Shown here in pieces: positions 55,936 through 64,000 of a DNA stretch of 64,000 nucleotides; position 1 is the first letter of the stretch; each line of letters starts with the position of its first letter. The notes under the pieces were generated by a model, which was given only the letters and a program-made list of their open reading frames with translations, ran no database searches and had not been told where the DNA came from. The DNA is from Desulfofundulus kuznetsovii DSM 6115. Its GTDB lineage: Bacteria > Bacillota > Desulfotomaculia > Desulfotomaculales > Desulfovirgulaceae. The stretch is taken from NCBI RefSeq assembly GCF_000214705.1, contig NC_015573.1, positions 1,697,001 to 1,761,000 on the forward strand. Direction: 5' to 3'. The translations under genes were made by a program, and so were the position numbers.

Positions 55936-57233
55936 GATACGGCCTCCCTGAAAGCACTTTGGCGGTCTGAGACGTTAGCCGCTAGTCGCTTCAAAGCACC
56001 GGATACCTTCTTTGATAGCCGTCCAACGATCAGTGTATATAGTACCAAGAAAGTTAGAACATCTCGATAATAATACGCAAAAAACGAAATGAAAAGCCCA
56101 TAGGAAAAAAGCGCACTGAGTAGATATAGAATCCAATTGCCGCGTTTGCGAGCCACTATATACAGTCTGGTAGAGACAAAACCCAAGATAAAGCAAACCA
56201 AGATAGACCCCAGCCAACCGAAATCATAATAGACCTCGCCAATCAGAGAGTAAGTATTAAAATCACTTGCCCCAATGTTTACGAAAGGGAGGTACTTAGG
56301 AACCCTTTCCATGATTCCCAGCCCACCGGGCCCTAGAAGCATCCATATCGGTAGTAGTGTAACCTGCCCCCAGTGTGCCTGCGCCGGTGGATTTGCCATA
56401 ACCACCGACATAGCTGACCAGGGGCCAACTATATAAATATAGGGACTCTCCAGAAAAGACAACGCAGCGGGAAACTTGGACCCGGGAAACTTATGGATCA
56501 CAAACACATCTATAAAGCGATCGTATAGGGCCATAAACCCAATAAGGCAAATAGCAGCAATCGCTAAATGCTTCATCCGAATCCGGCCCGGACAGGCCGC
56601 TGACCACACCAGCAAAGAGGTAGCCAACCCTATAACCAGATAAGTTTTAATGCCGCATAGTGCCAGTGCAAAGACGTTGCCCAATAAGAAGCACAATGAT
56701 GGAAGAGTAACTCTACGTCTCGCTAAAGTAAGTAAAACAAAGGTTGGTAGTACCAAAGCGCCCGAAACAAGCGAATAACCCAGGTGATAAGGAAAGACAT
56801 AGTCTCCTTGCAGCATCCATGGGTTAGACAGCCATCCCGGTGGCACTATGACCGTCACGTAAAAGATCCAGCCAGCTATTCCAAAAGAGGCCGTAAGATA
56901 ATAAAATAGGCTAAGCCCCCTGGGCGTTTTCACGCACCCGCTAAACAGATTCTCCCTAATTAACGGCTTCCTTGTTAAAACAAAGGACGGCGAAGCCATC
57001 AACACTCCGACAAGAAACGAGAACAAAGATGCCGCGATTAAAGTGTAGGCTTGGGCACTAACAGGGGTTAGCGGAAGAAGGTTGAGTTGGTAAAGTGAAA
57101 GGGAAGCCAAATTAATTCCTATGAATATTCCCACGGGGGTAAAGTAGTCTCCATATACTAAATGAGAGAAACGGAAACTTGCATAAGATAACAGCCCAAG
57201 TGATATAAATGCCATAAAATTGGTAACGCTCAT
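55932..57233 (-). CDS. O-antigen/oligosaccharide polymerase-like membrane protein
   Basis: 433 residues with about 11 transmembrane helices and a longer periplasmic loop (AMSVVMANPPAQAHWGQ). This is the layout of Wzy/EpsG-like repeat-unit polymerases, which are poorly conserved in sequence. Gene order between glycosyltransferases supports it. 3 bp from the GT2 gene upstream. Confidence 0.8.
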   Translation of the reverse strand: MSVTNFMAFISLGLLSYASFRFSHLVYGDYFTPVGIFIGINLASLSLYQLNLLPLTPVSAQAYTLIAASLFSFLVGVLMASPSFVLTRKPLIRENLFSGCVKTPRGLSLFYYLTASFGIAGWIFYVTVIVPPGWLSNPWMLQGDYVFPYHLGYSLVSGALVLPTFVLLTLARRRVTLPSLCFLLGNVFALALCGIKTYLVIGLATSLLVWSAACPGRIRMKHLAIAAICLIGFMALYDRFIDVFVIHKFPGSKFPAALSFLESPYIYIVGPWSAMSVVMANPPAQAHWGQVTLLPIWMLLGPGGLGIMERVPKYLPFVNIGASDFNTYSLIGEVYYDFGWLGSILVCFILGFVSTRLYIVARKRGNWILYLLSALFSYGLFISFFAYYYRDVLTFLVLYTLIVGRLSKKVSGALKRLAANVSDRQSAFREAVS

Positions 57234-57236
57234 TTC

Positions 57237-58169
57237 TTATACCGCTTTCCTTTTATCTATCAAATATACTAACCATCCCAATGGTAAGGCAATTATATAG
57301 AGAAACTTGGCCTTCCAATTTGTTAGTTCGTACCATTGTTTCATAAAATCAATTCCCCTATGGAAAGAAAACCGTATATAGTTAACTGCTGACTTGAGGA
57401 AGTCTATTGGATCATATCGCATCCAATAAATATAGTTGTTTAAATTTTCTTTATGGTAAAGCCTGCGTCCTAAAGCATGCTGCGCAGGATTTTTCTTCAT
57501 CTGTGTTGTAAGCTGATCAGGTCTCGGAATTGCTGAGTAATATATCCGCAGAGCTTCGTTGACAAACCTCTTTTTATATCGCGAGGCAATAGCATTCCAT
57601 ACGATCGACTCGGGGATAAGGCCCAACCGTGGAAGTTCTGGAAACGGAAATTGTTTCAGCACGTCAGTACGGTGAAAACCCCATTTTTCTCCTCGAACTT
57701 TATATTTGTGTGGCATCTCTAGCTCATCGGAATCCATTACATCTTGAGGAAACTTGTCCCCAACAATATTGCCATTTTCGTCCTTGCATAAGCAGGTTAT
57801 ACCAGAGAAATTGTCACGTAGATATTCAGGAATATTATTCCAATGATACCAAAAGCGCTCCAGCGTTTCCGGGACACAAGCATCATCAGCATCCAGAGGC
57901 AAAAATAATTCACCCTTAGCAAGCTTAACAGCTCGGTTGAATGCAATATGTTTACCCTGATTTTCTTGATAAAAATAGCGAATGGGGAAATCAGCTTCTC
58001 TCTGCCACTGCTCTACGAGTTCCTTAGTGGTATCAGTCGAGCCATCGTCCACGATGAGCCATTCAAAATCCCTTAGGTTCTGCGCCTTTAAACTCTCGTA
58101 TACCCGACAAAGAGTGGATGCACCATTAAACACAGGAGTGAAAACGGTAAACTTATAATCATAACCCAT
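57237..58169 (-). CDS. Glycosyltransferase family 2
   Basis: 310 residues. GT-A fold: FTVFTPVFNGASTLCRVYESL, VDDGSTDTTKEL (nucleotide-sugar), LPLDADDACVPET (DxD-like metal site). The C-terminal hydrophobic stretch FLYIIALPLGWLVYLI may touch the membrane. Adds one sugar of the repeat unit. Confidence 0.92.
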   Translation of the reverse strand: MGYDYKFTVFTPVFNGASTLCRVYESLKAQNLRDFEWLIVDDGSTDTTKELVEQWQREADFPIRYFYQENQGKHIAFNRAVKLAKGELFLPLDADDACVPETLERFWYHWNNIPEYLRDNFSGITCLCKDENGNIVGDKFPQDVMDSDELEMPHKYKVRGEKWGFHRTDVLKQFPFPELPRLGLIPESIVWNAIASRYKKRFVNEALRIYYSAIPRPDQLTTQMKKNPAQHALGRRLYHKENLNNYIYWMRYDPIDFLKSAVNYIRFSFHRGIDFMKQWYELTNWKAKFLYIIALPLGWLVYLIDKRKAV

Positions 58170-58187
58170 GTTTACTCCTCCATGTCG

Positions 58188-58487
58188 TCACTGCTCTCTT
58201 AATCGGCTTTTGGTCCAAAGTATCAAAATTTTTCTCAAAGAAAATTTGGACAAGCTTAGAAGAATATCCTCAGGTGTTTTTAATCCGTTAGGTAAACTCA
58301 CCAAATACAATAAGAGCAAAGCCCGCGAGCGCGTTGCCGTTAACCGCCAATAAATAAGGTGAGATTCAATGATTTTCCTATTTCTATGCTCCCAATTCGT
58401 TACAACTTCCCCCTGGGCGTCCTCAATTGCGCTCCAAACCAAAGTGTCGCACGTGCCAACGGACTCCCTTCTAGCGATTATAAAGTA
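58188..58487 (-). other. Gap with an open-frame remnant
   Basis: 58188-58442 is open in the minus direction (84 codons, TTG start), including a hydrophobic ALLLLYLVSLPNGL. The frame continues upstream to near 58485 as IARRESVGTCDTL. It may be the last part of a deleted glycosyltransferase; I see no family motif. Confidence 0.3.
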
Positions 58488-59447
58488 CTACACCGAAGTA
58501 ATAAGCGACTTTACCCATGCTGCAAAACTGCGAAGACCTTCCCCAAAGGGAGTGCTCGGGCGGAACCCCAGAAGCCTTCTCGCATTTTCCACGTTCGCCC
58601 AGGTACTGGGAACGTCCCCCGGCTGCGGGGGCAGGATTTCCAACCGGGCCTTTACCCCGAACACTTCTTCCAGTGCCCGGACCATCTCCAGCAGGCTCAC
58701 TGTTTTGTTATTACCCAGGTTGATGATCTCGTACTGGCTTTCAGTGTAGTCCATGGCTGCCCGCATTCCCTGTATCACATCGTCTATGTAAGTGTAGTCC
58801 CTCCGGCTTGTGCCGTCCCCGTAGATGGGGATAGGTTCGCCCTTCAGCATCTTCCGGGCGAACTTGTGGATGGCCAGGTCGGGCCGCTGCCGCGGGCCAT
58901 AGACGGTGAATAAGCGTAAGGCGATGAATCGGATGCCGTACAGGTGGCTGTAGACGTGCCCCAGGAGTTCCCCTGCCACCTTGGTGGCTGCGTAGGGGCT
59001 TATGGGCATGAGCACGCAGTCGTCCTCCCGCCAGGGCACGTTGGGGTTCACCCCGTAAACGCTGGACGAAGAGGCAAATATGAACTGTTTTACTCCCCAT
59101 TCCCTGGCCAACTCCAGCAGGTTCTGCGTGCCGCGGACGTTCACTTCCTGGTAGCCGATAGGATCGCGTATGGAAGGACGGACACCGGCCTTAGCTGCTA
59201 GGTGAACTATCACATCGTACTCCCCGGAGAGGCGCTGCCTGAGAGTCTCCATATCCCTTATGTCGGCTTCAACCAGGGTATAATTGCTGTATTCCAGGTG
59301 GGGCGCTATGTTCCTGCGCTTGATACCGGGGTCGTAGAAGGGATCGAAGTTATCTACGACCGTGACCCGCCAGCCTTCGGATAAAAGGCGGTCTACCAGG
59401 TGGCTGCCTATAAAGCCGGCCCCTCCTGTTACTAAAGCTGATTTCAC
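58488..59447 (-). CDS. UDP-glucuronate 4-epimerase-like SDR epimerase
   Basis: 319 residues from the GTG at 59447, whose bases GTGA overlap the dehydrogenase stop. Rossmann TGGAGFIGSHLVDRL, SSSSVYG, and YxxxK in SPYAATKVAGE. Length and NFDPFYDPGIKRRNI fit epimerases acting on UDP-glucuronate/galacturonate. With the dehydrogenase next door it would give UDP-galacturonate from UDP-glucose. Confidence 0.9.
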   Translation of the reverse strand: MKSALVTGGAGFIGSHLVDRLLSEGWRVTVVDNFDPFYDPGIKRRNIAPHLEYSNYTLVEADIRDMETLRQRLSGEYDVIVHLAAKAGVRPSIRDPIGYQEVNVRGTQNLLELAREWGVKQFIFASSSSVYGVNPNVPWREDDCVLMPISPYAATKVAGELLGHVYSHLYGIRFIALRLFTVYGPRQRPDLAIHKFARKMLKGEPIPIYGDGTSRRDYTYIDDVIQGMRAAMDYTESQYEIINLGNNKTVSLLEMVRALEEVFGVKARLEILPPQPGDVPSTWANVENARRLLGFRPSTPFGEGLRSFAAWVKSLITSV

Positions 59448-60826
59448 CGGCCCACCCCCAGGTAGGTCCATCCCGCTCGCCTGGCTTGTTCAGGGTCAAA
59501 CAGGTTGCGCCCGTCCACCAGCACCGGAGTACGCATCATTCCGGCAAGGCGGGCCAGGTCAAGGTGCCGGTACTCGGGCCATTCTGTGGCCAGCACCAGG
59601 GCTTCGGCCCCCGAGGCCAAAGTGTAAGGATCCTGGAAAAACTCCACTTCTAATCCTTCTAATGCCCGCCGCGCGTTGTCCAAGGCTACCGGGTCATGCA
59701 CCCGCACGTGGGCGCCGCGATCAATCAGTATTCGGACCAAATCCATGGATGGAGATTCCCGTATATCGTCGGTTCCCGGTTTAAAAGACAAACCCAATAC
59801 CCCCACCACGCGGCCCCGCACTCCTTTCAGGGCTTCCTGCAGTTTTTCTACCACCCGGAGGCGCTGGCGGAAGTTAATCTCCCGGGCAGCGGCCACAATC
59901 GGCAAGTCGTAGTCGTACTCCTGCCCCATGGCCAAAAGGGCGGCGGTATCCTTGGGAAAACAACTTCCTCCCCAGCCCAGTCCCGCGGCCAGAAAACGTA
60001 GCCCAATCCGCGGGTCCAGGCCGATACCCCTGCTTACCTCGGTCACGTCGGCCCCCACTTTCTCGCACAGCCCGGCAATTTCGTTGATGAAGCTGATCTT
60101 AAGGGCCAAAAAGGCGTTGGCCGCATATTTAATCATCTCGGCGCTGGTGGGATCGGTGGTAATCAGCGGGGGCAGAGCATAACCTTCGGGCCGGGGCAGA
60201 AAAGGAGGCGGGTCAAAGGTCTGCTCCAGGATGGGCCGGTAGAGCCGCCGCAGCATTTCCACCCCCGCGGCCTCCCGCGCACCCACCACGATGCGGTCGG
60301 GATAAAAGGTATCATAAAGGGCCATGCCTTCTCGAAGAAACTCAGGGTTGGAAACTACGTACGCGGTTACCTCTTTCGCGAGACCACGCTCGTTCAGCAC
60401 CCGGTTTACCACATAAGCCACCCGACGATTAGTACCAACAGGCACAGTAGATTTAACCACAAGTATGTAATTGCGCCCAGGCAACAAGCTCGCGGCAACC
60501 TCACGGGCCGCTGCTTCCACAAACTGGGTATCAGCCTCCCCATTGGCTTTGGAGGGGGTACCCACTGCAATTAAGATAACATGGGCTTCGGCCACTGCTT
60601 CGGCAGTAGAGTGAGTAAAAAACAGGCGGTCTTGAGCGAGCGCTAAAAGAGCCTCGATACCTTGCTCACGAATAGGGCTTTTGCCGGAACGCAAAAGCTT
60701 TATTTTAGACACATCTTTATCCACTCCGGTGACCTGATGCCCTAAATAGGCCAGGGCAGTTCCGGTAGCTAAACCTACATAGCCGGTGCCAATCATGGCC
60801 ACTTTTAGGGGGGTAAATCCATCCAC
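59444..60826 (-). CDS. UDP-glucose 6-dehydrogenase
   Basis: 460 residues. NAD fold MIGTGYVGLATGTALAYLGH (about 11-30), catalytic Cys in GWGGSCFPKDTAALL (about 264-278), and the C-terminal UDP-binding domain with GVLGLSFKPGTDDIRESPS. Makes UDP-glucuronate, an acidic building block. No Tyr-kinase gene that would control it lies in the window. Confidence 0.94.
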   Translation of the reverse strand: MDGFTPLKVAMIGTGYVGLATGTALAYLGHQVTGVDKDVSKIKLLRSGKSPIREQGIEALLALAQDRLFFTHSTAEAVAEAHVILIAVGTPSKANGEADTQFVEAAAREVAASLLPGRNYILVVKSTVPVGTNRRVAYVVNRVLNERGLAKEVTAYVVSNPEFLREGMALYDTFYPDRIVVGAREAAGVEMLRRLYRPILEQTFDPPPFLPRPEGYALPPLITTDPTSAEMIKYAANAFLALKISFINEIAGLCEKVGADVTEVSRGIGLDPRIGLRFLAAGLGWGGSCFPKDTAALLAMGQEYDYDLPIVAAAREINFRQRLRVVEKLQEALKGVRGRVVGVLGLSFKPGTDDIRESPSMDLVRILIDRGAHVRVHDPVALDNARRALEGLEVEFFQDPYTLASGAEALVLATEWPEYRHLDLARLAGMMRTPVLVDGRNLFDPEQARRAGWTYLGVGR

Positions 60827-60939
60827 AAGAAAAACTCTCCCTAAATTAGTTTCTAGTCGAATGGCATTTGGTCATACAATTTACTGGGTTCCAATACTAC
60901 GACGTTTAGGTATATGTTCCTCGCTGAACCAGGAGCATT

Positions 60940-61812
60940 TTACAACTTCTGGCTGTTCTGTGCCGATATACCCTCACGCTTGGACAGGTCCAGAGGATTA
61001 TGCTGGAAATACTCGAGTATAAAAGCCATAAAGATACCACTCATTAACCCCAGCATTCCGGCCAGGGCTACATTAAGTTTTTTATTAGGCTTAACCGGGT
61101 AAACCGGTTCCCGGGCGCCGCGGATGACCTGTACGTTTTTCAATTCATTGATTTCTTTCTGCAATGCCAGGTAACGGTCCAGAAGCTCAATGCGCTGAGA
61201 CTCTTCACTCTGGAGGTACTCCAGGGTGCGGGAACGGCGCAGGTCCTTTTCCACCGGCGAAATGCCGCTTGCGGATTCTATGGCGTTCAATACCTCTCGT
61301 GTTTTCTTGATATCTGTTTCAATGGCAGATAGACGGGTTCGAACTGAATTTAGCTGGTTGGCCAGCAACTGCCTGTGCTGCTGATAGGAGGGCTCGCTGC
61401 GTTCTTTAAACAGTTCAACCATCTTTTCTACTATAGCTTTTCCCTCAGACCGGTTTGGGGTCTGCACGGAAATCTTGAGGAAATTGGTGTCCTTGATTGA
61501 TTCTACCTTGATAGCTTCCTTAAAACTCCTGAATTTTTCCCTGGGAACGTTGAGTTTTAAGTCTTTGATAACAGTAAGCAATAGTTCATCGCTTAACAAG
61601 ATTTCCCTGGCCGATGCCTGGCTGGTGTATGTAGGGTCGGGGAAAACACCCAGCGCTATGATTGTGCTCACTTCATAAGTTGGCGGGATAATAAAGCTGA
61701 TTGCTGCCGCGGCAAAAACAGCGGCCAGGAATATACCCAGAATGAGCCTCCGCCTTTTCCACAGAATAAGGATTAGATCCCTCAGATCCAGTTCTTCTTC
61801 CAAGTGTTTCAT
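60940..61812 (-). CDS. Wzz-type chain-length determinant / polysaccharide co-polymerase
   Basis: 290 residues: cytoplasmic N-terminus ELDLRDLILILWKRRR, TM1 about 22-45, long coiled extracellular part (RTRLSAIETDIKKTREVL), YPVKPNKKLNVALAGMLGLM before TM2. Pro-rich PxxPNKK motif typical of Wzz. No kinase domain is fused. Sets polymer length with Wzy. Confidence 0.92.
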   Translation of the reverse strand: MKHLEEELDLRDLILILWKRRRLILGIFLAAVFAAAAISFIIPPTYEVSTIIALGVFPDPTYTSQASAREILLSDELLLTVIKDLKLNVPREKFRSFKEAIKVESIKDTNFLKISVQTPNRSEGKAIVEKMVELFKERSEPSYQQHRQLLANQLNSVRTRLSAIETDIKKTREVLNAIESASGISPVEKDLRRSRTLEYLQSEESQRIELLDRYLALQKEINELKNVQVIRGAREPVYPVKPNKKLNVALAGMLGLMSGIFMAFILEYFQHNPLDLSKREGISAQNSQKL

Positions 61813-61816
61813 CCTC

Positions 61817-62746
61817 CTAAAGAGTGGGAATTACTTTTAACTGCTGAAAAGCCGCTTCCAAACTTTTGTTTATCTGCCCGGCTTCCTTCACCAGCTTTTT
61901 CGCTTCCTCCGTTTTACCCTGCTTTTCTCTCACCAGGGCTATCCACAGGTATGCTTCGCCTTTCAACTGATTATCCTGCATTGCGGCCTGCAGGCTTTTT
62001 TCCGCTCCCGGCAGGTCGCCCAGCAGGTACCGGGCCTGCCCCATTCCCAGGTGCACTCCGGGCGTGACGGAGAGCATGGGAGCGACGGTCCAGAGCTTCT
62101 TCTCTTCTTCCCCCAGTCCCGCCACCCGGGCCTGGATCATCTCCGGTACCTTCAGGGCTTCTTCCAGGTGCCGGCGGGCGGCATCCCTGTTGCCGGCCTG
62201 CAGTTCACCCCTGCCGGCGGCGGCACAGGTCGTGGCGAGGGCTTCGTACCAGGCAATTTGATAAGGCGCCAGTTCCACTGCCCGGTGGGCGTAAGCCACG
62301 GCGCCGGCATATCTGCCGGCGGCCAGGGAGGCCCGGGCGAGATCGGCCTGGCGGCCAGCGCTGTAACGGCTTAAGGCGGCGGCCCGGCGGGCTTCCTCCA
62401 TGGCCTGCTGGGGCCTGCCCATACTGAGGTAAATGCGCATCAGGACGGTATGGTAGTCGGCATTGAAAGGATTATAAGCGGCTGCCTTCTGCATGGCAGC
62501 CAGGCCCTGCTGGACGTTTCCCTGCTGCAGGTATCCGGCCGCCTGGCTGGCATAGCTGCCGGCAGAGGCCAGGAAGAAGGCAAAAAGGAACACTATGGCG
62601 CTAGCAACGGTGGCTGCGGCCAGGGCTACGGGTTTCGGGGGGTGAACTCCACTTTTTTTTGCTGGTTGAACTTTATTGCCTGGAACTTGAGCAATATCTT
62701 TAGCAACTATACTAATTGTTTTTTTATGTCTTGCTTTTTTGCTCAA
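61817..62746 (-). CDS. Membrane-anchored TPR protein
   Basis: 309 residues: basic start, one TM helix (VALAAATVASAIVFLFAFFL, about 41-60) and about six TPR units outside the membrane (AAGYLQQGNVQQGLAAMQKA; ARYLLGDLPGAEKSLQAAMQ). Many O-antigen-ligase-like proteins carry exactly such a TPR tail; here the two are separate genes with a two-gene insertion between. 4 bp before wzz. Confidence 0.75.
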   Translation of the reverse strand: MSKKARHKKTISIVAKDIAQVPGNKVQPAKKSGVHPPKPVALAAATVASAIVFLFAFFLASAGSYASQAAGYLQQGNVQQGLAAMQKAAAYNPFNADYHTVLMRIYLSMGRPQQAMEEARRAAALSRYSAGRQADLARASLAAGRYAGAVAYAHRAVELAPYQIAWYEALATTCAAAGRGELQAGNRDAARRHLEEALKVPEMIQARVAGLGEEEKKLWTVAPMLSVTPGVHLGMGQARYLLGDLPGAEKSLQAAMQDNQLKGEAYLWIALVREKQGKTEEAKKLVKEAGQINKSLEAAFQQLKVIPTL

Positions 62747-62761
62747 TTTTGGTCACTGTCC

Positions 62762-63112
62762 TTACATTAATGCATCAATAATTACCTGCTGCCCTCGATC
62801 CAGAGTTAGTCGCAAATGATCAATTATTGCTCTCCCAATCAGACATTCATTACCCAAACATGTTATGCGTGCCATCGTGGTAAACCCTATCTCCGGAATA
62901 GTAATATTTCCAATGTATTCTGCCGCTGCAACAAGTGCCCCATCTGCTACTTCCCAATTAGCAAAAAATGCAGGTTCACCGATTCTATCAATGTAATCAT
63001 CTGGCAAGACGATATAACCCTCAAATCCAGTATCTATATAGGCACGAACCTTTTCTTTATAATTACCAACTGCAAAAAACAAGTCAATATAGGGGTATTC
63101 ATAGGTAGGCAC
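62762..63112 (-). CDS. Retropepsin-like aspartic protease
   Basis: 116 residues. One D-T-G site in RAYIDTGFEGYIVLP (about 23-37) and the usual second element CLIGRAIIDHLRLTLD near the end, so a homodimer would form the active protease. Clan AA protein. Starts inside the preceding gene (overlap 14 bp). AT-rich compared with the locus. Confidence 0.8.
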   Translation of the reverse strand: MPTYEYPYIDLFFAVGNYKEKVRAYIDTGFEGYIVLPDDYIDRIGEPAFFANWEVADGALVAAAEYIGNITIPEIGFTTMARITCLGNECLIGRAIIDHLRLTLDRGQQVIIDALM

Positions 63113-63359
63113 TTATAATCCTCCATTTACCTATTGCTTTAAAGCCGATTTTGTAAAAAGCGAAGCGGCCGGGGCCAAACTTTTCTATTGCTTTTTGTGC
63201 AGCTTGAACATCATTGGAATCAACTATAATCTGCCCATCCTCAGAAATGGCAATGTACTTTCCTTTGTGCTCCTTTTCCAAATGCCGCCCATATTTTTCG
63301 TAGAGTTGTGCATTCCTTTTTACTATTTCCTCCGGGTTATGACGAAAAGACATCATCAT
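63099..63359 (-). CDS. DUF5678-like small protein
   Basis: 86 residues; contains HKGKYIAISEDGQIIVDSNDVQ and KFGPGRFAFYKIG, the pattern of the DUF5678 family, of unknown role. ATG overlaps the O-antigen ligase stop by 3 bases. It forms a two-gene unit with the aspartic protease. Confidence 0.65.
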   Translation of the reverse strand: MMMSFRHNPEEIVKRNAQLYEKYGRHLEKEHKGKYIAISEDGQIIVDSNDVQAAQKAIEKFGPGRFAFYKIGFKAIGKWRIISAYL

Positions 63360-64000
63360 TCACCTTCCCCACTTATTTCCCTGTTTCGATTATAACCCAA
63401 AACCCTGACGCAGGCAAAGAGAGTCCACAATGCCAGTGTTAGAGCCGAAAGGGACAGGTCGAAGTCAACTGCTGCGTGCAGGCCCACGGCCATGGCTCCG
63501 GCGGTTATGGCCCAGGCCATGGCCCGGCGGGTACTGCCGGCGGGCGCGCTCCAGTACGCCCGGTGGGCGGCCCACAGGAAGGAGGCCCAGATGCCCAGCA
63601 TCACAAGCAGTCCCACCATGCCGGTCTCCACGGCCACCTGGAAGTAGTGGCTGTGTACCTCGTTGGAGTTGTACAGGTAGCCCTGGTAGGCCCGGTAGGC
63701 CTCTTCCCAACCGCCACCCCCCCAACCCAGAAGGGGGCGATCCTTGATCATGATCATGGCATCTTTAACAAAATAGGCACGTGAAAAAGCGTTGCGCAAA
63801 TAAGTAAAGCTGGTTACCTTTTCCATAACCTCGGGGTGTGCAGCCAGCACCGCCGTGCCTGCAATCAGGCAGGCGATTACTATAGAAGCCAGGGCCGCAT
63901 TCACCCGTTTTTTATCTTCAAACCACGGGGATAAAGAGCGTTTTCCGGCAAAGGCGTAAACCCACTGCCCGGCCAGCACCAGGGCCAGCCCGCCCAAGAT
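63356..64000 (-). CDS. O-antigen ligase-like membrane protein (5' part outside window)
   Basis: 213 residues are visible. The central Wzy_C motif LRNAFSRAYFVKDAMIMIKDRPLLGWGGGGWEEAY with the SNEVHSHYFQVAVETGMVG segment identifies the WaaL/O-antigen ligase family. At least four TM helices are seen. Frame is open to 64000 with no start, so the N-terminal helices are missing here. Confidence 0.88.
   Translation of the reverse strand: MLGGLALVLAGQWVYAFAGKRSLSPWFEDKKRVNAALASIVIACLIAGTAVLAAHPEVMEKVTSFTYLRNAFSRAYFVKDAMIMIKDRPLLGWGGGGWEEAYRAYQGYLYNSNEVHSHYFQVAVETGMVGLLVMLGIWASFLWAAHRAYWSAPAGSTRRAMAWAITAGAMAVGLHAAVDFDLSLSALTLALWTLFACVRVLGYNRNREISGEGE

Overview
The window reads as a chromosome segment from a Gram-positive, moderately GC-rich anaerobe. 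It most resembles Desulfotomaculum/Pelotomaculum-type Peptococcaceae. The grounds are the Firmicutes order of the purine genes, GGAGG-type ribosome binding sites with frequent TTG/GTG starts, an Fe-S type PurF, an SLH-domain surface protein and TnpB-related/IS1634 elements. This is an inference from gene content; no rRNA or other marker is present.

Region 1 (1-12.9 kb, purine metabolism, nearly all minus strand). One promoter at about 10.65 kb leads into a ykkC-family riboswitch with a competing terminator-like hairpin. It is followed by an NCS2 purine permease and purE-B-C-F-M-N-H-D, ending in a small hairpin. A TrpR-like yerC is cut by the left edge. purS, purQ, purL and purK are absent from the run. 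Upstream, guaA and hpt form a second unit with their own promoter, so de novo synthesis, uptake and salvage sit side by side.

Region 2 (12.9-23.2 kb, ordinary housekeeping). It holds a LolA-fold membrane protein, a MazG-like/DUF1015 pair on the plus strand, and MurJ. An MntA antitoxin-type nucleotidyltransferase follows, whose HepT toxin has been reduced to 45 residues by an internal deletion. Next come a 627-residue TPR protein and an exported PQQ-type beta-propeller/SLH protein pair.

Region 3 (23.2-38.5 kb, scrambled accessory block). Small DNA-binding proteins, a Uma2 nuclease and a SWIM zinc-finger gene broken by an in-frame TAG are followed by manC, an Rpn-type nuclease and manB. About 1.75 kb spanning the start of manC, rpn and the end of manB is present twice. 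Many shorter pieces of SWIM, manC, uma2 and a second Rpn-like gene are scattered and joined with little or no homology. manB is further split by an IS1634-family element (32864-34771) with a 6-bp target duplication. A decayed IS607-type element (resolvase plus TnpB-related gene) lies next to it.

Region 4 (38.5-64 kb, polysaccharide locus, all minus strand). It holds a CapD-type dehydratase, a DegT aminotransferase, a HAD protein and an ATP-grasp protein. A priming sugar transferase, four glycosyltransferases and a Wzy-like polymerase follow, then UDP-glucuronate epimerase, UDP-glucose dehydrogenase, Wzz, a TPR protein and the end of an O-antigen ligase. Set into this locus are genes that do not make polysaccharide: an AAA+ ATPase/subtilisin pair, a membrane-anchored Nudix-like protein, an 1118-residue protein with a phospholipase-D-like motif (VPA1262-like), a DUF1848 fragment and a DUF5678-like/retropepsin pair. 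These inserted genes are the best candidates for an undescribed conflict or defence system.
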